Source: Prorocentrum cordatum (lineage: Eukaryota > Sar > Dinophyceae > Prorocentrales > Prorocentraceae). Taken from it: a stretch of DNA of 64,000 bases. The position numbers were made by a program, and so were the translations under genes. Each line of letters begins with the position of its first letter. Within the stretch, counting starts at the first letter, position 1. The notes under the pieces are model-generated. The model was not told where the DNA came from. It searched no databases and saw nothing but the letters and a program-made list of their open reading frames with translations. The stretch is from the NCBI GenBank assembly GCA_963575745.1, contig CAUYUJ010005603.1, positions 419,862 to 483,861 of the forward strand, written 5' to 3'. Shown in pieces: positions 36,361 through 46,397 of this stretch.

Positions 36361-36527
36361 CTGCCGCCCCCTGTCGATGGGGTGCCTGGCGTGCTGGATC
36401 CTTTCGGTTTTGGTTTTGGCTCTTTTTCCAAAAGATCTAACTCCACCTGGGCCTTCGGCTCGTCCCGCCGGGTCCCGGGAGGATTGCCCAGAGGTGGTTG
36501 CAAAAGGTTTTTCCTGCCCCAGACTCC

Positions 36528-36730
36528 TCCAAGATGGCCTCCAAGTTCGCCCAAGATGGCCTCCAAGTTCGCCCAAGATGGCCTCCAAGACGGCCCAGGA
36601 GAGGAGGAGATGCCTCCAAGTCCGCCCAAGGAACCTCCAAGACGGCCCAAGACGGCCAAAGAGGTGCCCAAGAGACCTCAACGACGGCCCAAGAAGCCTC
36701 CGAGAGGTCCTCCAGGAGGGCCCGAAAAAG
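36528..36730 (+). repeat. CCAAGATGGCC-type array in the intron
   Basis: Begins with three exact repeats of AAGTTCGCCCAAGATGGCCT-like units, then the CCAAGAGGTCC form. It ends with GAAAAAGCAAAAATCATTGA, which recurs in similar form (AAAGGCCAAAGTCATTGATG) after the array ending at 39895. Confidence 0.75.
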
Positions 36731-36829
36731 CAAAAATCATTGACTTTCCTTTGTTTTTCCCCACATCCAAAGTGGGGCTCTTGTTTTCTCTGCACACGCC
36801 GCGCAGGATCTCACCCCCCCTTTTCCTCT

Positions 36830-37215
36830 CTCTCACACACCCTCACAATCATCACCATCATCACCACCATCAACCACCATCATCGTCATCACACGCACAC
36901 ACTCATCATCATTACCATCAGCATCACCATCAACCACCATCACCGCCATCACTACGCATCATCATAATCCTTCATCATTACTCATCATCATAATCCTCAT
37001 CATCATCATCGTCACCATCATCACCACTCGATGACCCACTCACTCACTCAATTACTCACTCATCCTCAGGAGGCTTCGGAGGCAGTGGTCCTCCGACGGT
37101 AGGACCGCCGCCACTCTCAACATCATCGTCACCATCTCCATCAGCATCTCTCGACCACCCACTCAGTGGCCATCCTGATCATCATCAGCATCATCATCAC
37201 TCATTCATCACACAC

Positions 37216-37260
<45 letters not shown>

Positions 37261-37300
37261 GCATCATCATATTCATTCATTCACTCATCATTTCGTCATC
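36830..37300 (+). repeat. CA/ATC microsatellite
   Basis: Interrupted (CATCAC)n, (CATCAT)n and (CACA)n with a pure (ATC)n run at 37211-37262. Confidence 0.9.
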
Positions 37301-37317
37301 ACTCACTCCCTGGCTTG

Positions 37318-38380
37318 AATTTGGAGGTAGTATCAGGCGGGCGCCTCGTCTGTGAGTGAATTGTGAGGAGGTCTCAGGCGGGAGCCCCTCCCTATGGGGC
37401 CCGCACCTCACGTTTCTAATCCGAGGCGGGTCATTCGAAACGTGTAACTGTCGTCACTTCTGGGCCCGTGTGGCGAGAATCTGGAGGTAGCATCAGGCGG
37501 GGATCTCGTGTGTAAGTGAATTGTGAGGAAGTCTCCGGCGGAAGCCCCTCATTATGGGGCCCGCACCTCACGTTTCTAATCCGAAACGGGTCATTCGAAA
37601 CGTGTAACTGTCGTCACTTCTGGGCCCGTGGCGAGAATCTGGAGGTAGCATCAGGCGGGGATCTCGTGTGTGAGTGAATTGTGAGGAAGTCTCCGGCGGA
37701 AGCCCCTCATTATGGGGCCCGCACCTCACGTTTCTAATCCGAGGCGAGTCATTCGAAACGTGTAACTGTCGTCACTTTTGGGCCCCTGTGGCGAGAATCT
37801 GGAGGTAGTATCAGGCGGGAGCCTCGTCTGTGAGTGAATTGTCGGTAAGTCTCAGGCGAGAGACCCGCCCTATGGGGCCCGCGCCTCACGTTGGCGGGTC
37901 ACTCGAAACGTGTAACTGTCGTCACTTTTGGGCCCCTGTGGCGAGAGTCTGGAGGAAATATCAAGAAGGAACCTCGTCTGTGAGTGAATTGCGACGAAGT
38001 GTCAGGCGGGAAGCCTCTCCCTATGGGGCCCGCACCTCATGCTTCGAAGCGGGTCACTCGAAACGCGTAACTGTCGTCATTTTTGGGCCCCTGTGGCGAG
38101 AATCTGGAGGTAAAATCAGGCGGGAGCTTCGTCTGTGAATGGATTGCGAGGAAATCTCAAGCGGAAACCCCTCCCTATGGGACCCGCACCCCATGTTTCT
38201 AATCCGAGGCGGGTCACTCGAAACGTGTAACTGTCGTCACTTTTGGGCCCCTGTGGCGAGAGTCTGGAGGAAGTATCAGGCGGGAGCCTCGTCTGTAAGT
38301 GAATTGAAGGGAAGTCCCAGGCGGGAAGCCTCTCCCTATGGGGCCCGCACCTCACGTTTTTAATCCGAGGCGGGTCATCC
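37318..38380 (+). repeat. 155-bp satellite, seven units
   Basis: CTGGAGGTA or CTGGAGGAA marks at 37322, 37481, 37639, 37799, 37949, 38104 and 38264 give 150-160 bases. Units carry GGGGCCCGCACCTCACGTTT and CGAAACGTGTAACTGTCGTC. The latter phrase resembles the core of the 103-bp family. Confidence 0.95.
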
Positions 38381-39060
38381 GGAGCTGAAGAAGAAGTCGG
38401 GGCTCGTGCAGGAGCAACGGGCCACCATCGTGTCCTTCGAGTTGCACGCAGACGACGAGCGGGACTACGAGGAACGCGCGCCGGGCCAGCTCTTCCGCCC
38501 CCGCTACCTACCGCAGGGAATCTGGCTGCAGGCGCACGGTTTCCAGGAGTCCCCGATCTACAAGGGTCGCCGAGGTGCTGCAGCAGGGCGCCGACGGCGC
38601 TGCCGACGACGCCGAGGCCGAAACGCGGGTGAGGAGCTTGCTCATGTTCAGGCCCAGCGAGCAGGAGCTCACGTGGCAAAGCTCGGGGGCACACGCAGTG
38701 CGCCGCTCGGGGTTCACCCTGACGCATGCGTCCTACCTGACCTCCACGCTGTCGCAGGGCCATACGCTGCGCAAGGCCGTCGCCATCGACTGCGCCAACG
38801 GTGAGGACGCTGGCCGCACGGGCATGTCGGACGATATTTGGTGGCTGCACCTCTACGTCATGTTCTCCCGCGCCACGTGCATGCGGAACATGCTGATCCT
38901 GCGGCCGCCCACGCGAGAGTTCCTGGAGCGCGGGCCGCCGGCGTCACTGCGGAAGGCGCTCCAGGAGTTCGACAAAAGAGCGGTGGACTCCAGGGCTGAG
39001 GCGGACCAGCTGACCAGCTCGCGGCAGAGCTGGGCTTCGTGCTGCCACCCGCCTGAGCGC
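38381..39060 (+). pseudogene. Pif1/UvrD-type DNA helicase fragment (C-terminal part)
   Basis: Two frames together read like the C-terminal RecA-like domain of helicases that are numerous in dinoflagellates. The first frame (38383-38565) has GQLFRPRYLPQGIWLQAHGF. The second frame (from about 38570) has FTLTHASYLTSTLSQGHTLR, KAVAIDCANG, WWLHLYVMFSRATCMRNMLI and LRPPTREFLERGPPASLRKA. The TLSQGHTLR and YVMFSRAT motifs correspond to the late motifs (V/VI region) of superfamily 1 helicases. The N-terminal ATPase half is missing, cut off by the 155-bp satellite. The frame shifts near 38565 and homology fades after about 39010. It lies in the NDPK intron on the opposite strand. Confidence 0.75.
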
Positions 39061-39333
39061 CGCGGCGCGCACCTGGAGGCCCGCGGGATTGTCCCAACGG
39101 CTGGCTCCCGCGCCCCTGCGGCCTGCGAGGTTGTCCCAACGGCCTGGCCCGAAGGGTTGTCCCGACGGCTTCGCGATCTAGCCGTCGGCAAACGCGCGCG
39201 TGCTTGCCGACGCGGCGACGGCGCCGAGGAAAATCGAGATGCTTGCCACGACCAGGGGGAACGGGAGGTGCACATGGAGAAGAGGCAGGAGGATGAGGAG
39301 GGAAGGGGCATGGGGGAGGGCGACGACGAGGAG

Positions 39334-39400
39334 GAGGTGGCGCGAGAGGAGGAGGAGGAGGAGGAGGAGGAGGAGGAGGAGGAGGAGGAGGAGGAGGAGA
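39334..39400 (+). repeat. GGA microsatellite
   Basis: (GGA)n of about 65 bases, read as poly-Glu in the extended helicase frame. Confidence 0.9.
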
Positions 39401-39534
39401 AATAGAAGGAGGAAGAGAGGGCAGTGCTGAGGGCGAGAGGAGAGGATGTCCGCAAGGGGGAGGAGGAAAGGGCAAAGGGTAAGCTAAACAGGTTTTCATG
39501 CGGGGTCCTACCGTCGGAGTAGTTTTGAAGGTTG

Positions 39535-40145
39535 TTCGTATTTGCTCCTTTTCGGCTTTCCGACGACACAAGACGGCCCCAGAGGCCCCCAAGATCGCTT
39601 CCACAGCGCCCCAGAGGCCTCCAAGATGGCCTCAGGACTGCTCAAGAGGCCCCCAAGACGGCCCCAAGAGGGCACAAAGTCGACCCAAGAGGCCTCCAAG
39701 ACGCCCAAGATGGCCTCTGAGACGGCCCTGGAGCACCCCAAGAGGGCCCCAAGTCGGCCCAGAGAGGCCCCCCCAAACGGCTTCCGACGGAGTCGGACGC
39801 GCCAGGAGCCCACCAAGATGGCCGAAGTCGGCCCTAAGATGGCCCAAGACGGCCCAAGAGGCCTCCAAGAGAGCCTCCAGGAAGGCCCGCAAAGGCCAAA
39901 GTCATTGATGTCCCAAGAGTTTTTGAAGGATTGTGGCATTTGCTCTTTGTCTGCCTTCCGACGGCCCGAAACGGCCCATGTGCCCCCAAAGATCTCCCAA
40001 GGGGCCCAAGACGGCCCCAAGAGGTCCCAAAGACGGCCCAAGAGGCCTCTAAGACGCTCAAGATCGGCTCAAGAGCCCTCCAAGACGTTTTTCAAGAAGG
40101 CCCGAAAAGGGTCAAAATGGCCTCCAGGCGGCCAAGATGACCTTC
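39535..40145 (+). repeat. Two consecutive CCAAGAGGCCC modules with conserved ends
   Basis: Two modules (39537-39908 and 39930-40145). Each starts with TATTTGCTC or ATTTGCTC, TTTC/TGCC and TTCCGACG, then an array of CCCAAGAGGCCTCCAAGA units. Each ends in an A-rich phrase (CGCAAAGGCCAAAGTCATTG; CCCGAAAAGGGTCAAAATGG). Confidence 0.8.
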
Positions 40146-40152
40146 AAGATGC

Positions 40153-40199
40153 CCACGTGTTCCCCGAAGGCTTTCCAAACCGATTCGGGGAACACATGG
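40153..40199. repeat. Inverted repeat (hairpin), 12-bp perfect arms
   Basis: GTGTTCCCCGAA at 40157-40168 and TTCGGGGAACAC at 40184-40195, with a 15-base loop. With one mismatch the arms extend to 16 bases. It is about 100 bases into the NDPK intron. Confidence 0.9.
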
Positions 40200-40294
40200 T
40201 CCGATGGCTTAGCAGGTCTGGCCTCAACGTTCGGCCACATAGGCGCTTCCAAAAAGGCAGGGCGCGGCGGTGATTCGCCGTAGGCGTCTCCGAT

Positions 40295-41186
40295 CCAAGG
40301 AGAGGTCCTTCCAGGTCTTGAAAATGGCATGACGCAGGGAAGATGCGTCCGCCGTCTTAGGGTCCGTGCCACCGAGGACCTTGCCCCGGAAGTCTGCCCA
40401 GCAGAGGCGGTTGGGGTCCCACTGGACCTCATAGAAGTAGATGCACGTGCCTGGGACGGTGAACTGAGAGCGCATCCTTGCATAGAAGCCGTTGATGACG
40501 TAGATGCCATCGACCTTGCCACAGTAGAAGCCGCCTCCAAACTTCAGCAAGGTAGTCCCCTTTTTCAGCTTGTCGTACTTGTCGCCCAATTCATCCAGAC
40601 TGCAGCCCAACTTGGCTGCACCGTCCACCAGGTTGTAAACAAGCCCTTTCTTCAGCGCATCGTCCCAAGAGAGACCAAAGGCCTGTTCAAATTCCTGCGT
40701 CGCCTTCTTCTGCACAGCAAGCTCAGACGGCTTCTGCTTCATAGCCCGGGAAGCGATCGCACCATAGTGTGTGTCGATCAACATATCCTGGTCGATCTTC
40801 TCTGCGTTGATGACACCCTCGGATACAATGCCAATGCCCTCTGCGCTGAAGCGCTGTGTCACAAGCTTCTTCACCTCATTCGTCACTGCGTGTGGCTTAA
40901 TGAAGACAAAGGCAGAACTCACCTTCTCTCCGTTGGCGATCTCTAAATCACGGACTCGCTTTTCCAGAGCTGCGAGAGAGTTCCCCTCGTCAGCACTTGC
41001 GGGCTTGCCCTTCAGCGTGAATCCTGCCACGACGGCAGCGGCTGCGCCAACGGCAGCTCCTGCGAGCAACTTCGCGTTGGGGACTGCGTGCTCGGCCTGA
41101 GGTGTGAAGAAGGTGCAGGGACGCTTCAACAGGGTGGAGCTTGGCAGTTGGCGCAAAGCACCTACTGCCAAGCGGCGTTGAAACAT
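40295..41186 (-). CDS. Nucleoside diphosphate kinase-like protein, N-terminal exon
   Basis: NDPKs transfer the terminal phosphate between nucleoside triphosphates and diphosphates. The ATG is at 41186. Residues 1-40 are basic/hydroxylated with few acids (MFQRRLAVGALRQL), followed by a hydrophobic stretch (LLAGAAVGAAAAVVAGF, ~41-57), consistent with an organelle-targeting leader plus a membrane segment. A short coiled stretch follows, then the catalytic fold with FVFIKPHAVTNEVKKLV, EGVINAEKIDQDMLIDTHYG, KFGGGFYCGKVDGIYVINGF and ADFRGKVLGGTDPKTADASS. The RGKVLGGTDP...SLRHAIF part aligns with the NDPK R-x-x-x-G-x-T-x-P...IR region. The histidine motif is in the second exon. A DinoSL relict lies 58 bases upstream. 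The frame continues into the intron to a stop at 40224, so unspliced RNA would give a protein lacking the histidine motif. Confidence 0.9.
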
Positions 41187-41243
41187 GGACTGCGTGTTGG
41201 TGCTGTGGGAGCAAGTGCAGGGACGCTGCTGACAAACACAAAA

Positions 41244-41265
41244 CTTGAACCAAATAGGCTACGTG
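41244..41265 (-). other. DinoSL relict upstream of the NDPK-like gene
   Basis: The minus strand reads CACGTAGCC, TATTTGG, then TTCAAG. It matches DinoSL at about 18 of 21 positions. Its place 58 bases before the ATG fits an old 5' end of a trans-spliced mRNA. Confidence 0.75.
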
Positions 41266-43802
41266 TTTCTCTCTGGATTCGACTTGGGCTACAAACCACA
41301 GGTAGATCGTAGGTCCAATCTGATTTTGAACTTCAACATATTGCGCGTCGTTTGGGCGTGTCTGGCCAAAAGTGTTTAGAACATCACTCATCGTAACGCG
41401 GTTTGAAACAGTTCCGGGGAAAGGAAGGCCCGGGCACCCTAGGATGGGACTGCCGGCTCTTTCACTGGGCCTCCTGGAACTGCCCTACACCACCCCAGTT
41501 CGGAAAATGCCGCAGCAAGACGGGTTCGACTGCTATGGTCGTGATTTTCTCGCGGCACACGACGTCGCATCTCGGGGGGGTGCAAACGACCGTGTGCCCT
41601 GGGAGGCAGGGGTTTGGACCCAGGAGCTCGGGCCTCTGGGGTTCGCACCTTTCCAGGAGGAACTGCCAGGAGAGGGGAGGAAGGAGGAGGAGGCAGGAAA
41701 AGAGAGGGAAGGCAGGATGCGTGAGATCCAGGCCTTGCCGCCAACGCAATGTCAGGGTAAGACATGCTCACTATATAATCCTATTTCGCTAGACAGCTGG
41801 GTGCCAGTACGGGTGGTTTCGCACCTGGTGGCCGCCGCAAGCTGTCCCTGTCGGGGGACCGGTCTTCACTGCTGCGCTTCGCTTGTCGGGAACGCCCCTC
41901 CCCTTCCTCTCTCTCTTAACAGTACGTAAACTCACGACTGGAACCGTGTCGATCCGTGAGGTCTAACTTGAATTCCTTGGCAGAGGGGTACAGAAAAGGA
42001 GGAAGAGCGAAATGGCCACCGAGGGCGGGTACGGAGAACCACAACCTATGCAACCAGATCGAACCTGCCGCTTAACTACGATGGCGCAGAACAAAACAAC
42101 GATTTGTAGATACGCAATGAGTCTCAAGTGTGGCAGAAAACAAAGCAAACCCAAGACCACACGACAGAAACGACAGTGTGCATTGGATGAACCGTGCATG
42201 CACCACGGGAGGACACCCACACACATTCTTAGAAACGTCCGTCGCATCAGCTCACACAGTTCCCAAAGAATGCGGCCCCCCCCCTCTCTGCACTTAGCGG
42301 GCTAGCTCAGTTGTCCTCAGCACTCCGCCCTTGCCCCAGCGCCTCGTGGGCGGCTGTTGGCGGTCACGATGCCCTTCTCCCCCCCACCCCCCAGGGGGTT
42401 GTGGAATGGGGGGGGGCACCGCGCCGCGCGACGCCCCGCCCGTCCTCGGCCGGCGCACCCGATCGGCGCAGCGCCGCCACCGCCAGCGCCCTGACCTCGG
42501 GGGGAAAGGACCCTCTCAGTCCGCATTACTGCCGCGCTGGCCTGAAGGCCAAGGGGTGGAGTAGTTCGCACGGGACGGAACGTGTCCGGGGCCCGAGGGC
42601 CAAGCCCTGCCATCTGCTGTCAAAACCTTCTCCCCTGCTTCCTGTAGTGCTTCTGCATTCTGCCTTCTTTCCTCCTAGTCCTCCCCCTCCCCCCCTTTTC
42701 CCTCCACCTTCCTCTTCCCTTCCTTCTCCTCATCCTCCTACGCATGAAGCGTATGGGCCTTAGACCTGCCTCGAAGAGTTGAGCACCGTGCCTGTCATCA
42801 TGGGTAACCATGGGTAGCACTTGCATCATTCTCACGAGTTGCGACAGCAAGGGGAACATCCGTGTTGTGTCCTGTGTGGCTCTTGGATCACGCAGCGATC
42901 AAAGGAACTGTTGCTGGTCACACTGCGGCCCTTGAAAGCCAACATGCCGTCTCCCAGAAACAGCCGAGCGCCTCACAACTTAGTCGTACAAGGTTGCATC
43001 TTCAGGACGTTGCCACCATATTGGGTTCCGCATGAATCCCAGACCCTACCCCATGAACATTCCAAAGGGGAGGAGGAAGGGAGGACGATCTATGTATAAC
43101 AGGGAGGGGGGGAAGGCGGAGGGGGAGGACTGAGAAAATGAGGAGACAAGAGAGAGAACTAATACGAGGTGGTGATGATGATGATGATGATGGCGATGAT
43201 GAGTTTTCACCTCCTCACTACAAATGACTGACTCGTGTTCGCAAAATCTGAAACATACACTGGGCACTAATTGGATGGATAATGGAATGCATTCATGGGG
43301 TTGATTTTCTGGGCAGGTGAAGAACCACTGGGATTCCGAAACTAGGGTTTGCACGCTTCCTGGGCGGAGCACAGTTCCTCCCAAGCAGTGGGCAGTTTCA
43401 AACCGTTGGGGCGGAGCACGTTTCCTCCTAGCCACTGGGCATGTTCATGCCCCGGCTCGGTCTCCCTTCGCGCCAACGCGACAATGCAGGAAACTATTAT
43501 CTGGTTAGTTTTCCGGCCTGCTTGATCAACCCGTCAACTTCACATCTGATCGTTTTGAACTGGACATGCTGTGTCGCCGCCAAACCCAAACCCATGGCTC
43601 CAACCAGCTCCGCTAGCGCCGCAATTGCGGCAGTAAACTTGCGGGTTACCTGCGCGCGAAGAAACGCGTTGGCCGACGCAAGCAACTTACAGGACAGTAG
43701 CCAAACACAAGTCGCCTGGCCGCTCCTGAAAATGCCGCCCCAAGAGCCCTCACGCCTCTTCAGGCGGCCAACGTCAGGCACACGCGCGCATGTGCGCATA
43801 TC
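41266..43802. other. No gene recognised between NDPK gene and retroelement
   Basis: Contains an unclassified 185-codon plus frame at 41372-41929 with no domain, C- and G-runs, a short (GAT)n at 43168-43198, and a loose duplication of GGGCGGAGCAC at about 43373 and 43411. Confidence 0.45.
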
Positions 43803-43948
43803 TAGAATATGGTGATGATAATGATGATGGTGGCGGTGATGGTAATGCTGATGGTGATGCTGATGACGATGAATGATGATGGTGATGGTGTTGGTGATGG
43901 TGATGGTGATGGTGATGATGATGATGATGATGATGATGATGGTGGTGG

Positions 43949-44019
<71 letters not shown>
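43803..44019 (+). repeat. ATG microsatellite, left flank of the retroelement
   Basis: Imperfect (GAT/ATG)n becoming pure toward 44019. The insertion boundary falls right after its last ATG (44017-44019). Confidence 0.95.
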
Positions 44020-44304
44020 GGATAATAATCGTAGAGCATGAGTGTTGATGTGCACCGACAGTTTGGGGTGGGATCGTGGAATTTTCCTTGGAGCCTCGGA
44101 GCCCGCAGGGGCGTGCCAGCTTGTTGGGGGGCCTTTTCGCCGGTGGGCCTCGTTCCCGGCCTGGCTCCCCTCGGCCCTCCAAAACGGGTGGGCTCGGTAG
44201 GTTGTGTTTTGGTTGCCCGTGAAGGCCCCCCTGCCCTCGCGTGTGCGGCACGGCCTGCTCCGCAACCGTACCATATGGCTCCAATCTGGTACAGATTATC
44301 GCGA
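44020..44304 (+). repeat. Split direct repeat A1 (left end)
   Basis: Starts GGATAATAATCGTAGAGCAT and ends CTGGTACAGATTATCGCGA. It is the same length and sequence as A2 at 52139-52423. The sequences diverge immediately after CGCGA. Confidence 0.95.
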
Positions 44305-44489
44305 GGTCTGGGCGCCCAGCCCACCTCGCAGCAGGGCGCGGCATGGCGCCCTGACGGGAGCAGCGGCTCCACCCGTGGAATCGAAGATTGTGCGAGGCCG
44401 CGGCGAGCAGCCCAGGAGCAGCAGGCCGCGGCGAGCAGGTGGGTTGGGCGCTGTGGGCCTGCGGCGCGGCGGACGCCAGGCAGAACTGG

Positions 44490-46319
44490 ATGGCCGTGTC
44501 TGCAGACGCCAAGAAGGCGGGGGCCGAGGCGCTGCGGGGCGGGGGTGCCGACGTCACAGACGACGACGTCGCCGAGCTCGTCCTGAAGGTGAGGTCGACG
44601 CTGAGCGCAGGGCGAGCCCCCCGTTCCAAGCGGGACGAGGCACGGCGCCTGGAGGCGGCGCTGGACCCGGTGGCCGTCCGCCTGGCGTCGGGGAACCCCG
44701 AGGTGCCAGGCTCCGCGATGGCCGAGGCCCTCTGGGGGTTCACAGAGGCCGCCACTTTCGCCACGCAGACGGAGGGTCGGATCAGACGAGTGGCGGCCGA
44801 CGCCGATGGCTGGGAGACGATCGCGGATCGGATCTGGGCCCGAGCGGTGGGGGCCGACGGGAACACGCTGCCCGTCGACTGGGTGCTGCACCTTGGCATA
44901 GGTCTCTTCCTGTCGTGCCTGGCGGTGGTGCTGGGGGCCGACTCAGTGCGACACCGCCTGGCTGGCGGGGCTGTAGGGCTGGTCGGGACCGTCCTGCTGG
45001 CACGGCGGGTGCCCGAGCGGGTGGTCGCCTGGTGGACACGCTGTCGGCGGCGTTCGGCCTTCGCCGCGGCGCGGAGGCGCGGCGGGGACGGCCTGGACCG
45101 GACCGCCGCCGAGGCCGCGGAGGAACCTGCGGGCCCGCTGCACCCGCCGGGGCTTGCAGCACTGCCGCCTCCGCCGTGGGCCCCACCCGCCGAGGGCGCA
45201 GGCGCGGGTACCGCTGTGGGGAAGCCTGGCGCGCAGGACCTGTCGGCGCTGTGGGCGTTCGCCCAGGGGTGCGAGGTGCCGGGCCCCCCCAGCCAGACAG
45301 CGGCCATGCAGCAGCAGCAGCAGCAGCAGCCACAGCCGACACCAGAGGTGGCCGTCCCAGCTTCGGGGCTCAGCTTCCACGTTCCCCACGCTCCTGCAGA
45401 TGCGGTGCAGCTAGGACGGGAGGTGGAGATAGTGGGCGCCACGCTGCGCGAGTTCCAGGCGCAGGCGGCCATCAACGAGGACTGGGCCTGGCACTTCTGG
45501 GAGAGGATCGCGGATGTGGATGGCGCCAGGGGGCTGCACCCTGACCTACGACGAGTGCTGCAGACTCACGGCTACGTGGGCGCGGGGACGACGTCCCCGC
45601 CAGGAGAGTCGTTGCAGCAGGAGCTGGACGCGCTGGTCGCCTCCCCTACGGCGCCTCACGGCGGGGGCATGCACGCCTCCCCTGGGTGGGCCGTGGCCCC
45701 GCAGGCCCAGCAGCATCAGGAGGACAGTCGATGGAACCTGAGCCTCCCGCCGGAGCTGCGGCGCGCAGCGCCGGAGATCTACCGCACCATACGGGGCGCG
45801 GGGGCGGCCAGCGCGCGGGACTGGCTGTCGCAGGAGGTGACGGGCCAGCGAGACACGGCGGCCTGGACCGACCTGTGGACTGCCGCCACCAACGTGGACC
45901 ACTTGCTGGGCGGTTGCGCGAACCAGTCCGAGCTGCTCACACGGTTGGCGTCCGACGATGCGCTGGAGCTGCACCTGAGGCGGCTGGCGAGCTACGTCTA
46001 CGAGATGCGGACGAAGGACAAGGTTGGGGGGGCGGCCATGGTGGCTGTCCGCCCGCCCGGGTCAGCCGCCGACTTGGCTCCGACATGGCTGGTGACCGAG
46101 GCCACGACCCACAGCCAGGCGGAGCACCCGCGCGACGAGAGGGTCCACGCCGCCATCAAGCACGAGGGTCGAGGCGGCGGCCGTGGCGGGGGCCAAGGAG
46201 GTGTAGCGGGGGGCGGCAGCGAGGTAGCCAGCGGCGGCCGAGGCCGAGGTGGCGATGGCGGGGGGCGCGGCCGCGGCCGAGGGGGTAAGCCCTCGGGCCG
46301 GGGCAAACCCCAGGCCTGA
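44490..46319 (+). CDS. ORF1, gag-like protein of the YR retroelement
   Basis: 609 residues from the ATG at 44490; an in-frame non-ATG extension is open upstream to 44388. No CCHC zinc knuckle is visible. Residues 131-147 (WVLHLGIGLFLSCLAVVLG) and ~158-172 (GGAVGLVGTVLLA) are two hydrophobic segments that could be membrane helices. A Pro/Gln-rich linker with seven Gln follows at ~274-280. After it comes a probable folded domain (~290-520) with FQAQAAINEDWAWHFWERIA and CANQSELLTRLASDDALELH. The C-terminus (~560-607) is an RG-rich tail with many GGRG repeats, suited to nucleic-acid binding. Position first in the element and an RNA-binding-type tail suggest a nucleocapsid role. This is inference, as I recognise no gag family. 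It ends in TGA with CGG following, in the same frame as ORF2. Confidence 0.75.
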   Translation: MAVSADAKKAGAEALRGGGADVTDDDVAELVLKVRSTLSAGRAPRSKRDEARRLEAALDPVAVRLASGNPEVPGSAMAEALWGFTEAATFATQTEGRIRRVAADADGWETIADRIWARAVGADGNTLPVDWVLHLGIGLFLSCLAVVLGADSVRHRLAGGAVGLVGTVLLARRVPERVVAWWTRCRRRSAFAAARRRGGDGLDRTAAEAAEEPAGPLHPPGLAALPPPPWAPPAEGAGAGTAVGKPGAQDLSALWAFAQGCEVPGPPSQTAAMQQQQQQQPQPTPEVAVPASGLSFHVPHAPADAVQLGREVEIVGATLREFQAQAAINEDWAWHFWERIADVDGARGLHPDLRRVLQTHGYVGAGTTSPPGESLQQELDALVASPTAPHGGGMHASPGWAVAPQAQQHQEDSRWNLSLPPELRRAAPEIYRTIRGAGAASARDWLSQEVTGQRDTAAWTDLWTAATNVDHLLGGCANQSELLTRLASDDALELHLRRLASYVYEMRTKDKVGGAAMVAVRPPGSAADLAPTWLVTEATTHSQAEHPRDERVHAAIKHEGRGGGRGGGQGGVAGGGSEVASGGRGRGGDGGGRGRGRGGKPSGRGKPQA

Positions 46320-46397
46320 CGGTCACTGGCGGACCGAGGGGCTTACGACCCGCCCTCGGTCCGAGCAGGTGCCCCGCCGCCGCGGGTGCAGCCTAGA

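Larger units (their letters stand above)
36361..40294 (-). other. ~3.9 kb intron of the NDPK-like gene
   Basis: The interval separates two exons of one protein on the minus strand and contains no further NDPK sequence. It holds two CCAAGAGGCCCC-type arrays, a CA/ATC microsatellite, a 155-bp satellite, a GGA tract, a plus-strand helicase pseudogene and a hairpin. No classical GT donor lies at the exon 1 end (it reads TTG-GATCGG). Dinoflagellate introns often use GA or GC donors. Confidence 0.7.

Noticed and set aside
40224-40294. Last 24 codons of the NDPK-like exon 1 frame
   Set aside because: They do not resemble the family; the true continuation is the exon at 36083-36360.
42294-42370. tRNA-like start (GCGGGCTAGCTCAGTTG)
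   Set aside because: The A-box resemblance is good, but no GGTTCRANNCC B-box or acceptor-stem partner follows within 90 bases.
43497-45475. Long minus-strand frames (464 and 557 codons) opposite the retroelement start
   Set aside because: They are shadows of A1/ORF1 plus the ATG microsatellite (poly-Ser, poly-Ile, poly-His).
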